In this document: positions 1 to 6,613 of the stretch, piece by piece | Position numbering within the stretch: the first letter of the stretch is position 1 | Layout of the letters: the number at the start of each line of letters is the position of its first letter | Notes under the pieces: generated by a model | Database searches by the model: none | What the model saw: only the letters and a program-made list of their open reading frames with translations | What the model was told of the DNA's origin: nothing | IMG/VR virus record: IMGVR_UViG_3300006637_000020 | Span: 1 to 28,814 of that record | From: a virus | DNA: 28,814 nucleotides | Reading direction: 5' to 3' (one strand) | Made by a program: the position numbers and the translations under genes

Positions 1-142
1 CGCTGTGGTGCGCTCGTGCCAGTTCTTAGTGGTATTTCAATACTCTAGGGCTAGTATGCCCATGCTTCAGACATGAAGCGGCCCCGCCGCCTGCGCTAAC
101 AGGTGATGGCAGGGCCTAACGCAACACACGAGGTTCAAGCTC
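1..142. other. 5' flank of the plus-strand mini-operon, no long gene
   Basis: No convincing gene is seen here. There is a 6-bp hairpin at 64-79 (GCTTCA / TGAAGC with a GACA loop). A G-rich ribosome-binding stretch (ACGAGG) at 128-133 precedes the first plus-strand start at 143. Very short in-frame ORFs (8 codons from 73, 14 codons from 105) are not supported as genes. A promoter for the plus-strand genes is expected in or left of this stretch, but I cannot point to convincing -35/-10 boxes. Confidence 0.4.
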
Positions 143-250
143 ATGCGTAACGCTCTGGGGCGTATAGCCCTTACAATCCTATTTGTCACCGCCACTGCGT
201 TTAACGTATTGCTGGCATTTCTCATCCTGGCCGTGGCGTTTACGTCATGA
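143..250 (+). CDS. 35-residue single-pass membrane peptide
   Basis: A 35-codon ORF starts at ATG 143 with a GAGG-type ribosome-binding site about nine bases upstream. The peptide has a short basic head (MRNALGR) followed by an almost entirely hydrophobic segment (residues 8-33), so it should be a single transmembrane helix. Its TGA overlaps the ATG of the next plus-strand gene in an ATGA junction, which implies translational coupling. It is one of only two genes on the plus strand, so it probably belongs to a different transcription unit from the late genes. Function is unknown; a small membrane protein acting on the host envelope is a guess from composition only. Confidence 0.5.
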   Translation: MRNALGRIALTILFVTATAFNVLLAFLILAVAFTS

Positions 251-477
251 ATCGGCCCACAAACCGCACCCGGAATAAAGGGGGGGTATTCCCGGTATCT
301 GAGCCTAGGGTGCTGACCCGTCCCCCTCATGGCTGGGCCTCCACCCGCCGGGAACGGACAGACGCTTACCTGTCCTCGTTCTGGCCTATCCTGATGATGT
401 GCGTGATTTCGTGCGTCTTGGGGATCAGCGTGTTTGGGGCGACTATCACCACCATCAACCAGCTACTGCTGCTGTAG
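247..477 (+). CDS. 76-residue membrane protein with C-terminal TM helix
   Basis: The gene starts at ATG 247, overlapping the stop of the preceding peptide by four bases (ATGA). The first 43 residues are basic and polar, rich in Arg, Thr and Pro. Residues 45-70 form one strongly hydrophobic segment (WPILMMCVISCVLGISVFG), so the likely form is a cytoplasmic basic head with one membrane anchor. It converges with the minus-strand ART gene: the two coding regions overlap by 15 bases, and both stop codons lie in the hairpin at 459-481. No family is recognised. Confidence 0.5.
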   Translation: MNRPTNRTRNKGGVFPVSEPRVLTRPPHGWASTRRERTDAYLSSFWPILMMCVISCVLGISVFGATITTINQLLLL

Positions 478-481
478 CTGG
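459..481. terminator. Hairpin between convergent genes holding both stop codons
   Basis: A perfect 8-bp inverted repeat (CCAGCTAC / GTAGCTGG) has a 7-base loop. The left arm contains the complement of the minus-strand gene's TAG (463-465) and the right arm contains the plus-strand gene's TAG (475-477). Being symmetric, it can form in both transcripts. Neither side has a U-run, so a classical intrinsic terminator is not shown; a bidirectional transcript-end or RNA-stability element is an inference from its place between convergent genes. Confidence 0.45.
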
Positions 482-1983
482 GCCGCAATATCGGGGGGCA
501 TATGCTGACCTGAAACCAGCATTGCCCCGCCTGCGCCTGCGGTCATGGGGATGCCATACTTCTTTAGGATGGTGATTAGATTGTCATCAAATATGACGTA
601 GTTGTTGGTCCCGCCAACACCGTCACGGGAGCCTGCGTCTTTGTACTTTATGCCTTTTACGCCTGCTTGCTTCAGCCTTTGAGACACAGCCGCAGAAACT
701 TCTGTAGGGGGCGACAATTGAGCTCCACGACGCCACCCAGTTAGCGCCGCATATGCCGACTCCCCCTTCATGTCTGCCGCTTTTGGGCCAAGAATCTTGG
801 ATGCGTCAGCAATTCTCTGCTGAACTTCAGGCTGTGAATGAAGCGCGTCTCTCACTGCCTTCGGCTGCTCACTCAGAGGCTTATCCCAATCAAGCAGTTC
901 ATGGGGCTGGACGTTGAGGTGGACTTGGTACATGGAGCCGTCTGACGATAATTTTACGCCTGATGATTTCCACTCATTCAGTTTTGCGATAGTCTTTTTT
1001 TCCAGAGGCGAGTCCGCATATCTGGACTTCATAATGTTGCTGATTGCCTTATCAACGTCACCGTTAGCGTTCTGTAGGTAACTACTAGCCGCCCAATCAA
1101 CTTCGTTATTTGGGTTTATACTTAGGGAAATGCCACCAGTTTTTGGGAACGACCATACCTGAGACCCATCTGGTGATTGGACCTTTGCATCAGAAAGAGC
1201 GTCCCGATACGCCCTTGCAACATCCTCTTTCTCAGCAAAATACAACCCATGCCCATAAGCCTGCGCCCCCTCACCCGTTCCAATCTTCGACATATCGAAC
1301 TTGTCGAAGGAATGAGGGGAACCGTGATAGGCGATGATGCCGTTATCCCCCGTCAGCCCATTCAAGGCTTGTTCCCGTGAAACACTGGAAGCCTGACCAC
1401 CTGTCTGTGCTGCTTCTGCTTCCAGCCTAGCCTTGAGGGCTGCTTGTTCTGCTGGAGTAGCGTCTGCGAGAAGTTCTGCAAGACCGCGCCCCTTACCCGG
1501 AGCAACGGCCATAGCCTTAAACCCCAATGGTGCAGCCGCAGCCAGACCCTTCGCTGTCGCCCCCGCCTTCACAAGAGCCGCAAGCGCAGGACCTACCGTA
1601 GCAGGGTCTGGAATGTTGACCACATCACCCAAAGCCCCACCAAGCGCCTGGACCTCTGGAGATGCCCCCGCCTGATAGGCACGGTCCCTGAGTTCCTGAG
1701 ACGATGGCATCAGCGCCATAGGCACGTTTGCGATCTTCAGCCCAAGCCCGCCTAGCAGGTTCGCTGCCCTCTGGATGCCCTCTGCATTAGGGTCCGCAGC
1801 GGTGTCGAGCATGTCCTGTGCAAGACCGCCCTGCATCTTCTTGAGGCGTGCGAGGTAGGTATCCACCGCCCCGGCAAAGCCCAAGGACGGGTCAAAGCCG
1901 ACATCCGTCACTGTCTTGGCAAGCGGTGTTTGCGGGGGAGCGCCCCACGGGTCATTGCGGAGAAGGTCGGCTAGGGATGGCAT
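463..1983 (-). CDS. ADP-ribosyltransferase-like polyvalent virion protein
   Basis: A 506-residue protein that starts directly after the Rz1 stop. Residues 1-200 are Ala/Gly/Pro-rich and resemble the phage internal proteins in this window (a PATVGPALAALVKAG stretch near 127-141), which suggests packaging and ejection. Residues about 216-486 match the ART-type domain of phage polyvalent proteins: IAYHGSPHSFDKFD at 217-230, YGHGLYFAE at 243-251, and a C-terminal GIKYKDAGSR...NYVIFDD block. Known family members are predicted to transfer ADP-ribose from NAD+ to host targets early in infection. The target here is unknown. It is the last gene of the minus-strand cluster. The domain call is firm; ejection is inferred. 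Confidence 0.72.
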   Translation of the reverse strand: MPSLADLLRNDPWGAPPQTPLAKTVTDVGFDPSLGFAGAVDTYLARLKKMQGGLAQDMLDTAADPNAEGIQRAANLLGGLGLKIANVPMALMPSSQELRDRAYQAGASPEVQALGGALGDVVNIPDPATVGPALAALVKAGATAKGLAAAAPLGFKAMAVAPGKGRGLAELLADATPAEQAALKARLEAEAAQTGGQASSVSREQALNGLTGDNGIIAYHGSPHSFDKFDMSKIGTGEGAQAYGHGLYFAEKEDVARAYRDALSDAKVQSPDGSQVWSFPKTGGISLSINPNNEVDWAASSYLQNANGDVDKAISNIMKSRYADSPLEKKTIAKLNEWKSSGVKLSSDGSMYQVHLNVQPHELLDWDKPLSEQPKAVRDALHSQPEVQQRIADASKILGPKAADMKGESAYAALTGWRRGAQLSPPTEVSAAVSQRLKQAGVKGIKYKDAGSRDGVGGTNNYVIFDDNLITILKKYGIPMTAGAGGAMLVSGQHMPPDIAAQLQQQ

Positions 1984-2262
1984 TTATTTGTTCCCGTAGT
2001 GAGCGAGGCACCAGTAACGAATCCACATCTGCAAATCGGTGTGACGCTCCCGCAGGGCTTCGTACTGCGCGGCGTCCTTCGCCCATAGCGTCAAAGCCTC
2101 TTGCTGGCTCAACGGCATCTTGAGCGGATTGATTTCTGCAAGGGATGGTTCACGCTGAAGCAGAACCGGGGGCGGCTGGGGACAGCTATTGGCCTGATCT
2201 AAGTGATTGCAACTGACTAGCGACAGGGTCAGGAATATCGCAGTCATGGCTTTTCGGTGCAT
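1984..2262 (-). CDS. Rz1: Outer-membrane spanin lipoprotein (Rz1-like)
   Basis: A 92-residue protein whose first 77 bases overlap the Rz-like gene in another frame, the classical Rz/Rz1 arrangement. The N-terminus is a lipoprotein signal: basic HRK, a hydrophobic run, and the lipobox LVSC with Cys18 as the predicted lipidated residue. After it comes a short Pro-rich stretch (CPQPPPV), usual in Rz1. The C-terminal half (LSQQEALTLWAKDAAQYEALRERHTDLQMWIRYW) is longer than in lambda Rz1 but typical of larger Rz1-like proteins. It would pair with the inner-membrane spanin across the periplasm to fuse the membranes at lysis. Translation could also start at Met6, which keeps a signal peptide. Confidence 0.75.
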   Translation of the reverse strand: MHRKAMTAIFLTLSLVSCNHLDQANSCPQPPPVLLQREPSLAEINPLKMPLSQQEALTLWAKDAAQYEALRERHTDLQMWIRYWCLAHYGNK

Positions 2263-2506
2263 GGTCTTGAATCGCTTTGAGGGTTGTTCCTAGCTTCTTG
2301 GCGAGCATTTCCTGGGCCTGTGTCAGCTTCTCCTGAACGGCAAGTCGCTCGCGGTCAGAGGCGACGGTACGCTCTATCTGGTTCCGAAGCTCAATCTTGG
2401 CACTCTCAAGTTGCATGGCATCTGCACGCCAGCCAGCAGCAGTCCAGCCCGCGTAGAGAATTACGAGGACGGCGACTGCCGCCCCCGCTGTTCTAAGCCA
2501 GCCCAT
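2186..2506 (-). CDS. Rz: Inner-membrane spanin (Rz-like)
   Basis: The 106-residue reading starts at the ATG that overlaps the preceding holin's TAA (TAATG at 2506), rather than at an in-frame start 27 bases further up. A single N-terminal signal-anchor (TAGAAVAVLVILYAGWTAAGW) is followed by a long charged alpha-helical region (about residues 30-85) able to form a periplasmic coiled coil. That is the architecture of an i-spanin. The 3' end encloses the start of the Rz1-like lipoprotein in another frame. The sequence is not close to lambda Rz, so the call rests on topology, position after a holin and the nested Rz1. Confidence 0.75.
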   Translation of the reverse strand: MGWLRTAGAAVAVLVILYAGWTAAGWRADAMQLESAKIELRNQIERTVASDRERLAVQEKLTQAQEMLAKKLGTTLKAIQDHAPKSHDCDIPDPVASQLQSLRSGQ

Positions 2507-2682
2507 TACGGCGTGTGGACCCAATGGGACCACGAAACCGCAATGGTTCCCATGACGCCACCAATGAGCGCCTGGGCTGAATCACCGTCAGTCATGCCCT
2601 GAGAGACAAGCCATCCAGCCCCAACCGTGAGGGCGTGGCGGATCAAGCTGAAGAAGAATTCCTTCGGAAGAAGTGCAAGCAT
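2506..2682 (-). CDS. Small holin, Pam3-gp28-like
   Basis: The start at 2682 is chosen because a strong AAAGGAA ribosome-binding site lies just upstream; an in-frame ATG 15 bases earlier has none. The 58-residue protein has two short hydrophobic segments around a polar turn (HALTVGAGWLVSQGMTDGDSAQALIGGVMGTIAVSWSHW). This pattern fits the Pam3-gp28 family of putative phage holins (family match by eye). It would form lesions in the inner membrane that release or trigger endolysin. It directly precedes the spanin pair, and it is the second holin candidate in the window, the other being at 5826-6140. Confidence 0.6.
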   Translation of the reverse strand: MLALLPKEFFFSLIRHALTVGAGWLVSQGMTDGDSAQALIGGVMGTIAVSWSHWVHTP

Positions 2683-2748
2683 GTTGTTTCCTTTCATTGC
2701 TAGGGGCGACTAGCGACCCCGAATGTCCGTCCTACACTTGGCAGGCGG

Positions 2749-2782
2749 AACAAGAAGGGCGGATGGGCCTTACCACCCGCCC
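2749..2782 (-). terminator. Intrinsic-type terminator hairpin
   Basis: In the minus direction a 10-bp GC-rich stem (GGGCGGGTGG / CCATCCGCCC, one G-U pair) with a 6-base loop is followed by TTCTTGTT. It sits just after the stop of the gene at 2790-3098 and before the holin/spanin group, in the longest gap (about 107 bases) of this part of the operon. It probably ends or attenuates the long transcript; the U-tract is imperfect, so read-through into the lysis genes is likely. Confidence 0.6.
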
Positions 2783-2789
2783 GACTTCA

Positions 2790-3098
2790 CTAGATGATGG
2801 AAGGCTCGCCAACCTGAACGGCGGCGGCTTCCGGCGAGGCAAGGCCGACAAAGTCACCCAGCGCGAACGCCAGGTCCTTCACGCCCTCGCCAAGGTCAAC
2901 GTCAGCCGTCCCGGAAAGGGAGGCAGCACCTACCGCGCCAATGGTCAACGTAGCCGTAAAGCCAGTGTCCGTAGCTGCTACAACAACTTCGCCAAGCGTT
3001 GAGGAAACGACCGGGAGCCCGTCTACCTTCGCCGCGTTGCCGTTTGCGTCCACGAAACTGAACGGCACAACGACCGACTTTCCATAAGGAACGTCCAT
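2790..3098 (-). CDS. Small beta-rich phage protein, function unknown
   Basis: A 102-residue acidic protein with a clear AGGAG ribosome-binding site before ATG 3098. Alternating hydrophobic and polar stretches (KSVVVPFSFVDANGN, STLGEVVVAATDTGFTATLTIG) and many Gly, Ala, Val and Thr residues suggest a beta-sandwich or Ig-like fold, as in small virion decoration or accessory proteins. There is no signal peptide or membrane helix. It is the last gene before the terminator at 2749-2782. The family is not recognised and the structural role is an inference from composition. Confidence 0.55.
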   Translation of the reverse strand: MDVPYGKSVVVPFSFVDANGNAAKVDGLPVVSSTLGEVVVAATDTGFTATLTIGAVGAASLSGTADVDLGEGVKDLAFALGDFVGLASPEAAAVQVGEPSII

Positions 3099-3103
3099 GT
3101 GTG

Positions 3104-3307
3104 TTACTCCTGAATGTGAGGCTGTCCGACAACGACCTCTGTTGCGGTGCTATCCTTCGCAACGAAACGACCGCACCATTCGTCTCGCCCTGTCGGCGGC
3201 CAGCCAGACCGGCCGCTTCCATCCATGAAAAGTCTCGGCGGGTCGGCGCGGCATTCGCCGCCCCGATGCCGGATTTCGTTGTAGAATCTGCATTCGCCAC
3301 ACTTCAT
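3104..3307 (-). CDS. Cys-rich small protein, possible zinc-binding
   Basis: A 67-residue protein whose ATG overlaps the preceding peptidase stop (ATGA at 3304-3307). The N-terminal half has CGECRFYNEI...GGECRADPP and then a WCGRF motif. The CxxC pair with later Cys residues looks like a small zinc-ribbon, a type seen as short accessory proteins in many phages. It lies between the C39-like peptidase and the 102-residue protein. Biochemical function is unknown. Confidence 0.6.
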   Translation of the reverse strand: MKCGECRFYNEIRHRGGECRADPPRLFMDGSGRSGWPPTGRDEWCGRFVAKDSTATEVVVGQPHIQE

Positions 3308-3813
3308 GTGCGCCTCCTGTATTTCGGCCCAACGGCCACACCCCAGCGGCGGTAAATGCGCCCGCTGTTCTCAATGTCTCGCCATGAAGCGATGAACTTG
3401 TCCGCGTCTAGATACCGTCGTGGTCTTCTGGAAGAAGGGTCCACCAGGCAAACACGAGCATCGCGAATGCCAACCACAACTGAATAATGTCCATGATCCC
3501 ACGACCTCCCCAAGTCAGTCTGTGATGGTTTGTGAGGCCATGCCTGATAGGCCACGATGACGGGCCATCCGCGCTCCAGATACGCGGTGAGCAACGACAG
3601 CGTCATGCGCTGCTGCTGCTTGTGGCTATACCTGTTGCGTCTCAGAAACCTTGCAATCTTGAAAGGTGATGTTCCATTTGCAGGGTCTGCCCCGCACCGC
3701 TTTTCAATGGTTTCTTCGCTGAGTGACTTTCCGTGGTACTCAAGTACCATGCGCAAGCAGGCTGGCCCGCAAGTGTAGTTTGTGCGTTGCCGATAATGCG
3801 GCACCGCAAGCAC
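3304..3813 (-). CDS. C39-like (papain-fold) cysteine peptidase
   Basis: A 169-residue protein beginning with GTG just after the previous stop, with a GGCGAG site upstream. The sequence HYRQRTNYTCGPACLRMVLEYHG (residues 6-28) carries the Gln9 oxyanion and Cys15 nucleophile positions of C39-like peptidases. WDHGHYSVVVG supplies His109 and LVDPSS supplies Asp125, so the full triad is visible. There is no signal peptide or transmembrane segment. C39 domains usually cut double-glycine leaders in exporters; free-standing versions occur in phages with mostly unknown substrates. It sits among small genes between the metallophosphoesterase and the spanins. Processing of a phage or host protein is inferred; the substrate is unknown. 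Confidence 0.75.
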   Translation of the reverse strand: MLAVPHYRQRTNYTCGPACLRMVLEYHGKSLSEETIEKRCGADPANGTSPFKIARFLRRNRYSHKQQQRMTLSLLTAYLERGWPVIVAYQAWPHKPSQTDLGRSWDHGHYSVVVGIRDARVCLVDPSSRRPRRYLDADKFIASWRDIENSGRIYRRWGVAVGPKYRRRT

Positions 3814-3814
3814 G

Positions 3815-4018
3815 TCACTCGCCCTGCATTATTTTCGAAATGCGGACGCCTATCTCATACAAGTGGTCATCGAGTTCGGTGCCGCTTCTTCCTCGCGAGC
3901 TAATGAAAGCCTCATAAGGAACCGTCCAGGCCCCCGTGTGATCCTGCGTGAAGCCCACAGAAATCACAAATGGCCCGACTCCCTCGTTCACCGAAAACCT
4001 TCTGTTGGGGGCTTGCAT
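3815..4018 (-). CDS. TSCPD-like small protein
   Basis: The start at 4018 is chosen because it overlaps the previous stop (TGATG); longer in-frame readings would overlap the 74-residue gene fully. The 67-residue protein reads GPFVISVGFTQDHTGAWTVPYEAFISSRGRSGTELDDHLYEIGVRISKIMQ. This resembles the TSCPD domain found at the C-terminus of some class II ribonucleotide reductases and as free-standing proteins (a beta-hairpin, then G(K/R)SGSEL and a helix). A role in nucleotide metabolism or nucleic acid binding is possible but not shown. The call is by eye on a short sequence. Confidence 0.5.
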   Translation of the reverse strand: MQAPNRRFSVNEGVGPFVISVGFTQDHTGAWTVPYEAFISSRGRSGTELDDHLYEIGVRISKIMQGE

Positions 4019-4242
4019 CACTTCACTACCTTCAAGTCCGGCTTTTTCCGTTTGCCCTTCTTGATCCATTGAAACGCGCTTTCCATGTATTCGAGTGTTG
4101 CGGGGGTGAGTGGCATTTCGATGCCGTGAATCTCGCGGAATATCCACATGCGCAGCGTGGCGTCGTGCGCGTGCGCGTGCCAGAACGGCAACGCCTCAAC
4201 GGCTACAGTGACGGTGCGCTCGACTTCGATGTCATCAGTCAT
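4018..4242 (-). CDS. 74-residue hypothetical protein
   Basis: The start ATG at 4242 overlaps the end of the metallophosphoesterase by eight bases. The protein has an acidic N-terminus (MTDDIEVERTVTVAVEALPFW), a His-rich stretch (HAHAHDATLRMW) and a very basic tail (WIKKGKRKKPDLKVVK). The basic tail could contact nucleic acid. No family is recognised. Its conserved position and overlaps on both sides with neighbouring genes support that it is translated. Confidence 0.5.
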   Translation of the reverse strand: MTDDIEVERTVTVAVEALPFWHAHAHDATLRMWIFREIHGIEMPLTPATLEYMESAFQWIKKGKRKKPDLKVVK

Positions 4243-5509
4243 GATCCACCCTCACTCGCCTGATCGTCGTTAGGCCCCACTTGGGGTGCGTCCACCACAT
4301 GGTTTGTGTTGGTGGCTCTGGCTCTGCCCGTAACTCGCTCTTGGCGTATTCGCTGAATCCAGCAAGGCACCCATTTGCAATCCCGTTGGGAAGCTGCATC
4401 GCAACATGAAAGTGGCCTGTCAGGACGTAGTCCACGGGCCTTCCCATGCGCGCCATTTGCGCACGAACCTTGTGAATCCCCTTGCTGATGACAGCCGATG
4501 GGCCGATGAAGCCTTGCCCGCCCCTTGCCCCTATCCTGTCGCCATGCGTCAGAAGGTAATGCGTGTTGAACAGCGTGTAATAGGCGTCACCAGATGGAGG
4601 TGCGCAGAACGTGATGCGCGTCTCACCCTTGGCCTTGAAGTAGGATTCAATCGCCCAGATGGCGAGGTAGTCATAGGTAAGCGCCACGAACCTCTTCGCC
4701 CGTGGCTTCAGCGTGGCCCGGTCATGGTTGCCGGGAACGGAATAGACGGTTACTTTGGGAACGACGCGCAGCAGTTCCTCAAGGCCGCGTATCTCCTCTT
4801 CCGCCACCATCTGTGTTTGTTCGGTGGGGACCGTGTCCTGCGTCTCACTCAAGTCGGCGTGTATGTCGCCCGATACCGCATCGCCTCCCCGGAGATAGAC
4901 GAAGCCGGGGTATTCCATCTTCGGGCTTTCGCGCTCCAGCAGCTTGATGCTGGTGCGGATCAGGCGGCGATAGCGTTCCCGGAAAATGTCGGGGCTGTAG
5001 TCGTTCGGGAAGTCCAACTCACTTGAGCGGATAACCTCACCCGCCTGGAAGTCTGACGTGAACAGCGTGGGGATTTCCGGTTGTGACTTGGTGCTTGTTG
5101 CAGGAACCTGCCACTTGGGTATCTGCAACTTGTCCGGTGCAAGGTTGAAGACTGATCCCCGGATGTCCTCCAGCTTCGCCGCGTATTTCAGGGCCTCGTC
5201 AAGTCGCCGCTTCAGGTCAGCAATCTGGTTGCGTGTCCTGATCGTGTCCGGTGTCTTGTCCGGTATCGCCTTGCCGTCATCCTGCTTGTAGAGCGACCAA
5301 TCCGGCATTGGGAAGCCCTGCAGTTCGGCAGAGCGGATTGCGTTCTGCAGCGAGCATGGCTGGATTCCTAGCGCCCTCGCGGCGACGGCAATTGCCGCCT
5401 GCCCGTGGTGGCCTATCGTCCCCGGAGGTGGGTATCCGGCCTTTAGTGCCTTATGGATGAAACTCTTGCGCCTGTTCCACTCTTTTTTGGAAAGCCGTGG
5501 ATAGGGCAT
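4235..5509 (-). CDS. Calcineurin-like metallophosphoesterase with N-terminal HTH-like segment
   Basis: A 424-residue protein. Residues 1-66 are basic and contain a helix-turn-helix-like part (AIAVAARALGIQPCSLQNAIRSAE); 90-115 are coiled. The catalytic domain (about 147-420) shows the ordered metal-site motifs: SDFQAGE (Asp153), GGDAVSGDIH (Asp210), GNHDR (Asn261, His262), THGDR (His322, Asp324) and GHFH (His366, His368). The first motif is DFQ in place of the usual DxH, so one metal ligand is replaced by Gln155. Such enzymes hydrolyse phosphodiesters of nucleic acids or nucleotides. The substrate here is unknown. It lies between lysis-type membrane proteins and small unknown genes. Confidence 0.8.
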   Translation of the reverse strand: MPYPRLSKKEWNRRKSFIHKALKAGYPPPGTIGHHGQAAIAVAARALGIQPCSLQNAIRSAELQGFPMPDWSLYKQDDGKAIPDKTPDTIRTRNQIADLKRRLDEALKYAAKLEDIRGSVFNLAPDKLQIPKWQVPATSTKSQPEIPTLFTSDFQAGEVIRSSELDFPNDYSPDIFRERYRRLIRTSIKLLERESPKMEYPGFVYLRGGDAVSGDIHADLSETQDTVPTEQTQMVAEEEIRGLEELLRVVPKVTVYSVPGNHDRATLKPRAKRFVALTYDYLAIWAIESYFKAKGETRITFCAPPSGDAYYTLFNTHYLLTHGDRIGARGGQGFIGPSAVISKGIHKVRAQMARMGRPVDYVLTGHFHVAMQLPNGIANGCLAGFSEYAKSELRAEPEPPTQTMWWTHPKWGLTTIRRVRVDHD

Positions 5510-5512
5510 CCG

Positions 5513-5689
5513 TCACCCAAACATATGGATGAATATGACATGCGCGCCGAAGACGAGAACGGCGAACACAAAGCCGGGACCTGACCACATGAATTCGGCA
5601 AACATGTCTCGTGGGCGGCGGTAGAAAATGCGCTGCGAGGCTTTGGTGGTATCCCCGCCCTTGCGCTTCGGCTTCTTTTGCTTGCTCAC
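5513..5689 (-). CDS. 58-residue membrane protein with basic head
   Basis: The start is a GTG that overlaps the previous stop (GTGTGA at 5686-5689); the stop is three bases before the metallophosphoesterase ATG. The N-terminus is strongly basic (SKQKKPKRKGG) and the C-terminus is one hydrophobic helix (GPGFVFAVLVFGAHVIFIHMF). Single-pass topology with a cytoplasmic basic head is expected. It follows the endolysin, holin and 47-residue peptide, so a holin-modulating or other lysis role is plausible, but only by position. Confidence 0.55.
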   Translation of the reverse strand: MSKQKKPKRKGGDTTKASQRIFYRRPRDMFAEFMWSGPGFVFAVLVFGAHVIFIHMFG

Positions 5690-5829
5690 ACTATCACCGT
5701 GCAGTTGCCGTAAAGACGCTCACCGTTTGCTACCCACCCAACGGCAAAACCAATCGACAGCGCCAGGATCAGCCACGCAATGATGTTCCCAACATGCAGC
5801 GGGGTGTTCCGAAGGGCGCGGCGCATCAT
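5686..5829 (-). CDS. 47-residue single-pass membrane protein
   Basis: A short ORF filling the gap between the holin and the 58-residue protein. Its ATG overlaps the holin TGA (ATGA at 5826-5829) and its TGA overlaps the next GTG. The product has a basic start (MMRRALRN), a hydrophobic helix (IIAWLILALSIGFAVGWVA) and a short polar tail ending GNCTVIV. The overlap on both sides is strong support for translation. A lysis accessory or antiholin role is possible from context. Confidence 0.6.
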   Translation of the reverse strand: MMRRALRNTPLHVGNIIAWLILALSIGFAVGWVANGERLYGNCTVIV

Positions 5830-6140
5830 TTTCCTGCCCTCTTCGCGATGGCTTCCGCCAGCCTGTCAACCACGGATGGGCCAAGGTAGCCACCTGACGC
5901 CGCAATGACGCTGCCGAACAATTCCGGCATGGCGTATGCCGAGTGGAGGTATTGCCCCAGCGCACCACCTACGAGGCCCATAAACAGGACGGTAGGCCCG
6001 TCAAGGGCAACGCGAATCCAGCTGAATGGCTCGCCCCTCTGCACCTTGTGGGCGTGCCTCATGGCAACGCCTACTGCTGCCGTGAAGAAGCTACCAACAG
6101 CAGCAGCAACAAGACCAACCCAATGATTAAGCTCATCCAT
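5826..6140 (-). CDS. Holin, multi-TM (LydA/superfamily III type)
   Basis: A 104-residue protein starting two bases after the lysozyme stop. It has three hydrophobic segments (WVGLVAAAVGSFFTAAVGVAM, about 7-27; TVLFMGLVGGALGQYL, about 50-65; LFGSVIAASGGYLGPSVVDRL, about 74-94) separated by basic loops (RHAHKVQRGEPFSWIR). The conserved GEPFSWIR-type loop and C-terminal GGYLGP stretch fit LydA-like phage holins. It would oligomerise in the inner membrane to release the adjacent lysozyme. Confidence 0.75.
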   Translation of the reverse strand: MDELNHWVGLVAAAVGSFFTAAVGVAMRHAHKVQRGEPFSWIRVALDGPTVLFMGLVGGALGQYLHSAYAMPELFGSVIAASGGYLGPSVVDRLAEAIAKRAGK

Positions 6141-6142
6141 CT

Positions 6143-6613
6143 CTAGCCCCTAAGAAAGTGATCGCGCTCTGCCGCACGTCTGCGAGTAAGTCCTAAAACT
6201 GGCTTTCCGTGTTGGTCCTTGTTCCAGCGGACGAACTGGCCAGCCGCGCCCAAATAGTCATGTGCATTTAGCTTTCTGAGTAGCGTTGAGGTCAGAAGTT
6301 GCCCGACGCCAATGTTGAATGTGAGGCTGACAAGAGCGTCAAACTGCGCTTGGTCTAGCGTTACTTTCACAGCGGAGTTGACTTGGTCTGCAACCACACC
6401 AACATCATGCGCAAACCACGCTTCGGCCTCATCCTTCGTGATTGGTGGCCAATTACTCAGCGGGGCATTCGTGTCCTTGCTCAGAAGCCGCCCATAGCCC
6501 TGAGTTGGGTAGCCGGATGAATCCTTATACGGGTACACAAGGTCATCGTTCCCGACGCGGGCCAAGCCCTCAAACTGCTTCAGGAAGCTTAGAACCCAAT
6601 CTGAAGGTTTCAT
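6143..6613 (-). CDS. Endolysin, GH24 lysozyme
   Basis: The start at 6613 is chosen for its ATGA overlap with the preceding membrane-protein stop; in-frame ATGs up to 45 bases earlier would lengthen that overlap. The 156-residue protein is a T4/P22-type lysozyme: KQFEGL with catalytic Glu15, YKDSSGYPTQGYG with Asp31 and Thr37 (the same D-to-T spacing as T4 lysozyme), and a C-terminal FDALVSLTFNIGVG...LTRRRAAERDHFLRG. It cuts the bond between MurNAc and GlcNAc in peptidoglycan. No signal-anchor is visible, so export depends on a holin. One to three membrane proteins follow immediately. Confidence 0.88.
   Translation of the reverse strand: MKPSDWVLSFLKQFEGLARVGNDDLVYPYKDSSGYPTQGYGRLLSKDTNAPLSNWPPITKDEAEAWFAHDVGVVADQVNSAVKVTLDQAQFDALVSLTFNIGVGQLLTSTLLRKLNAHDYLGAAGQFVRWNKDQHGKPVLGLTRRRAAERDHFLRG

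Noticed and set aside
2703-2720. Quasi-palindrome GGGGCGACTAGCGACCCC upstream of the holin as an operator
   Set aside because: It is imperfect inside, occurs once, and no regulator gene is in view; too weak to list as a site.
4406-5026. Plus-strand ORF of 206 codons
   Set aside because: It lies wholly opposite the metallophosphoesterase, whose motifs are all intact on the minus strand.
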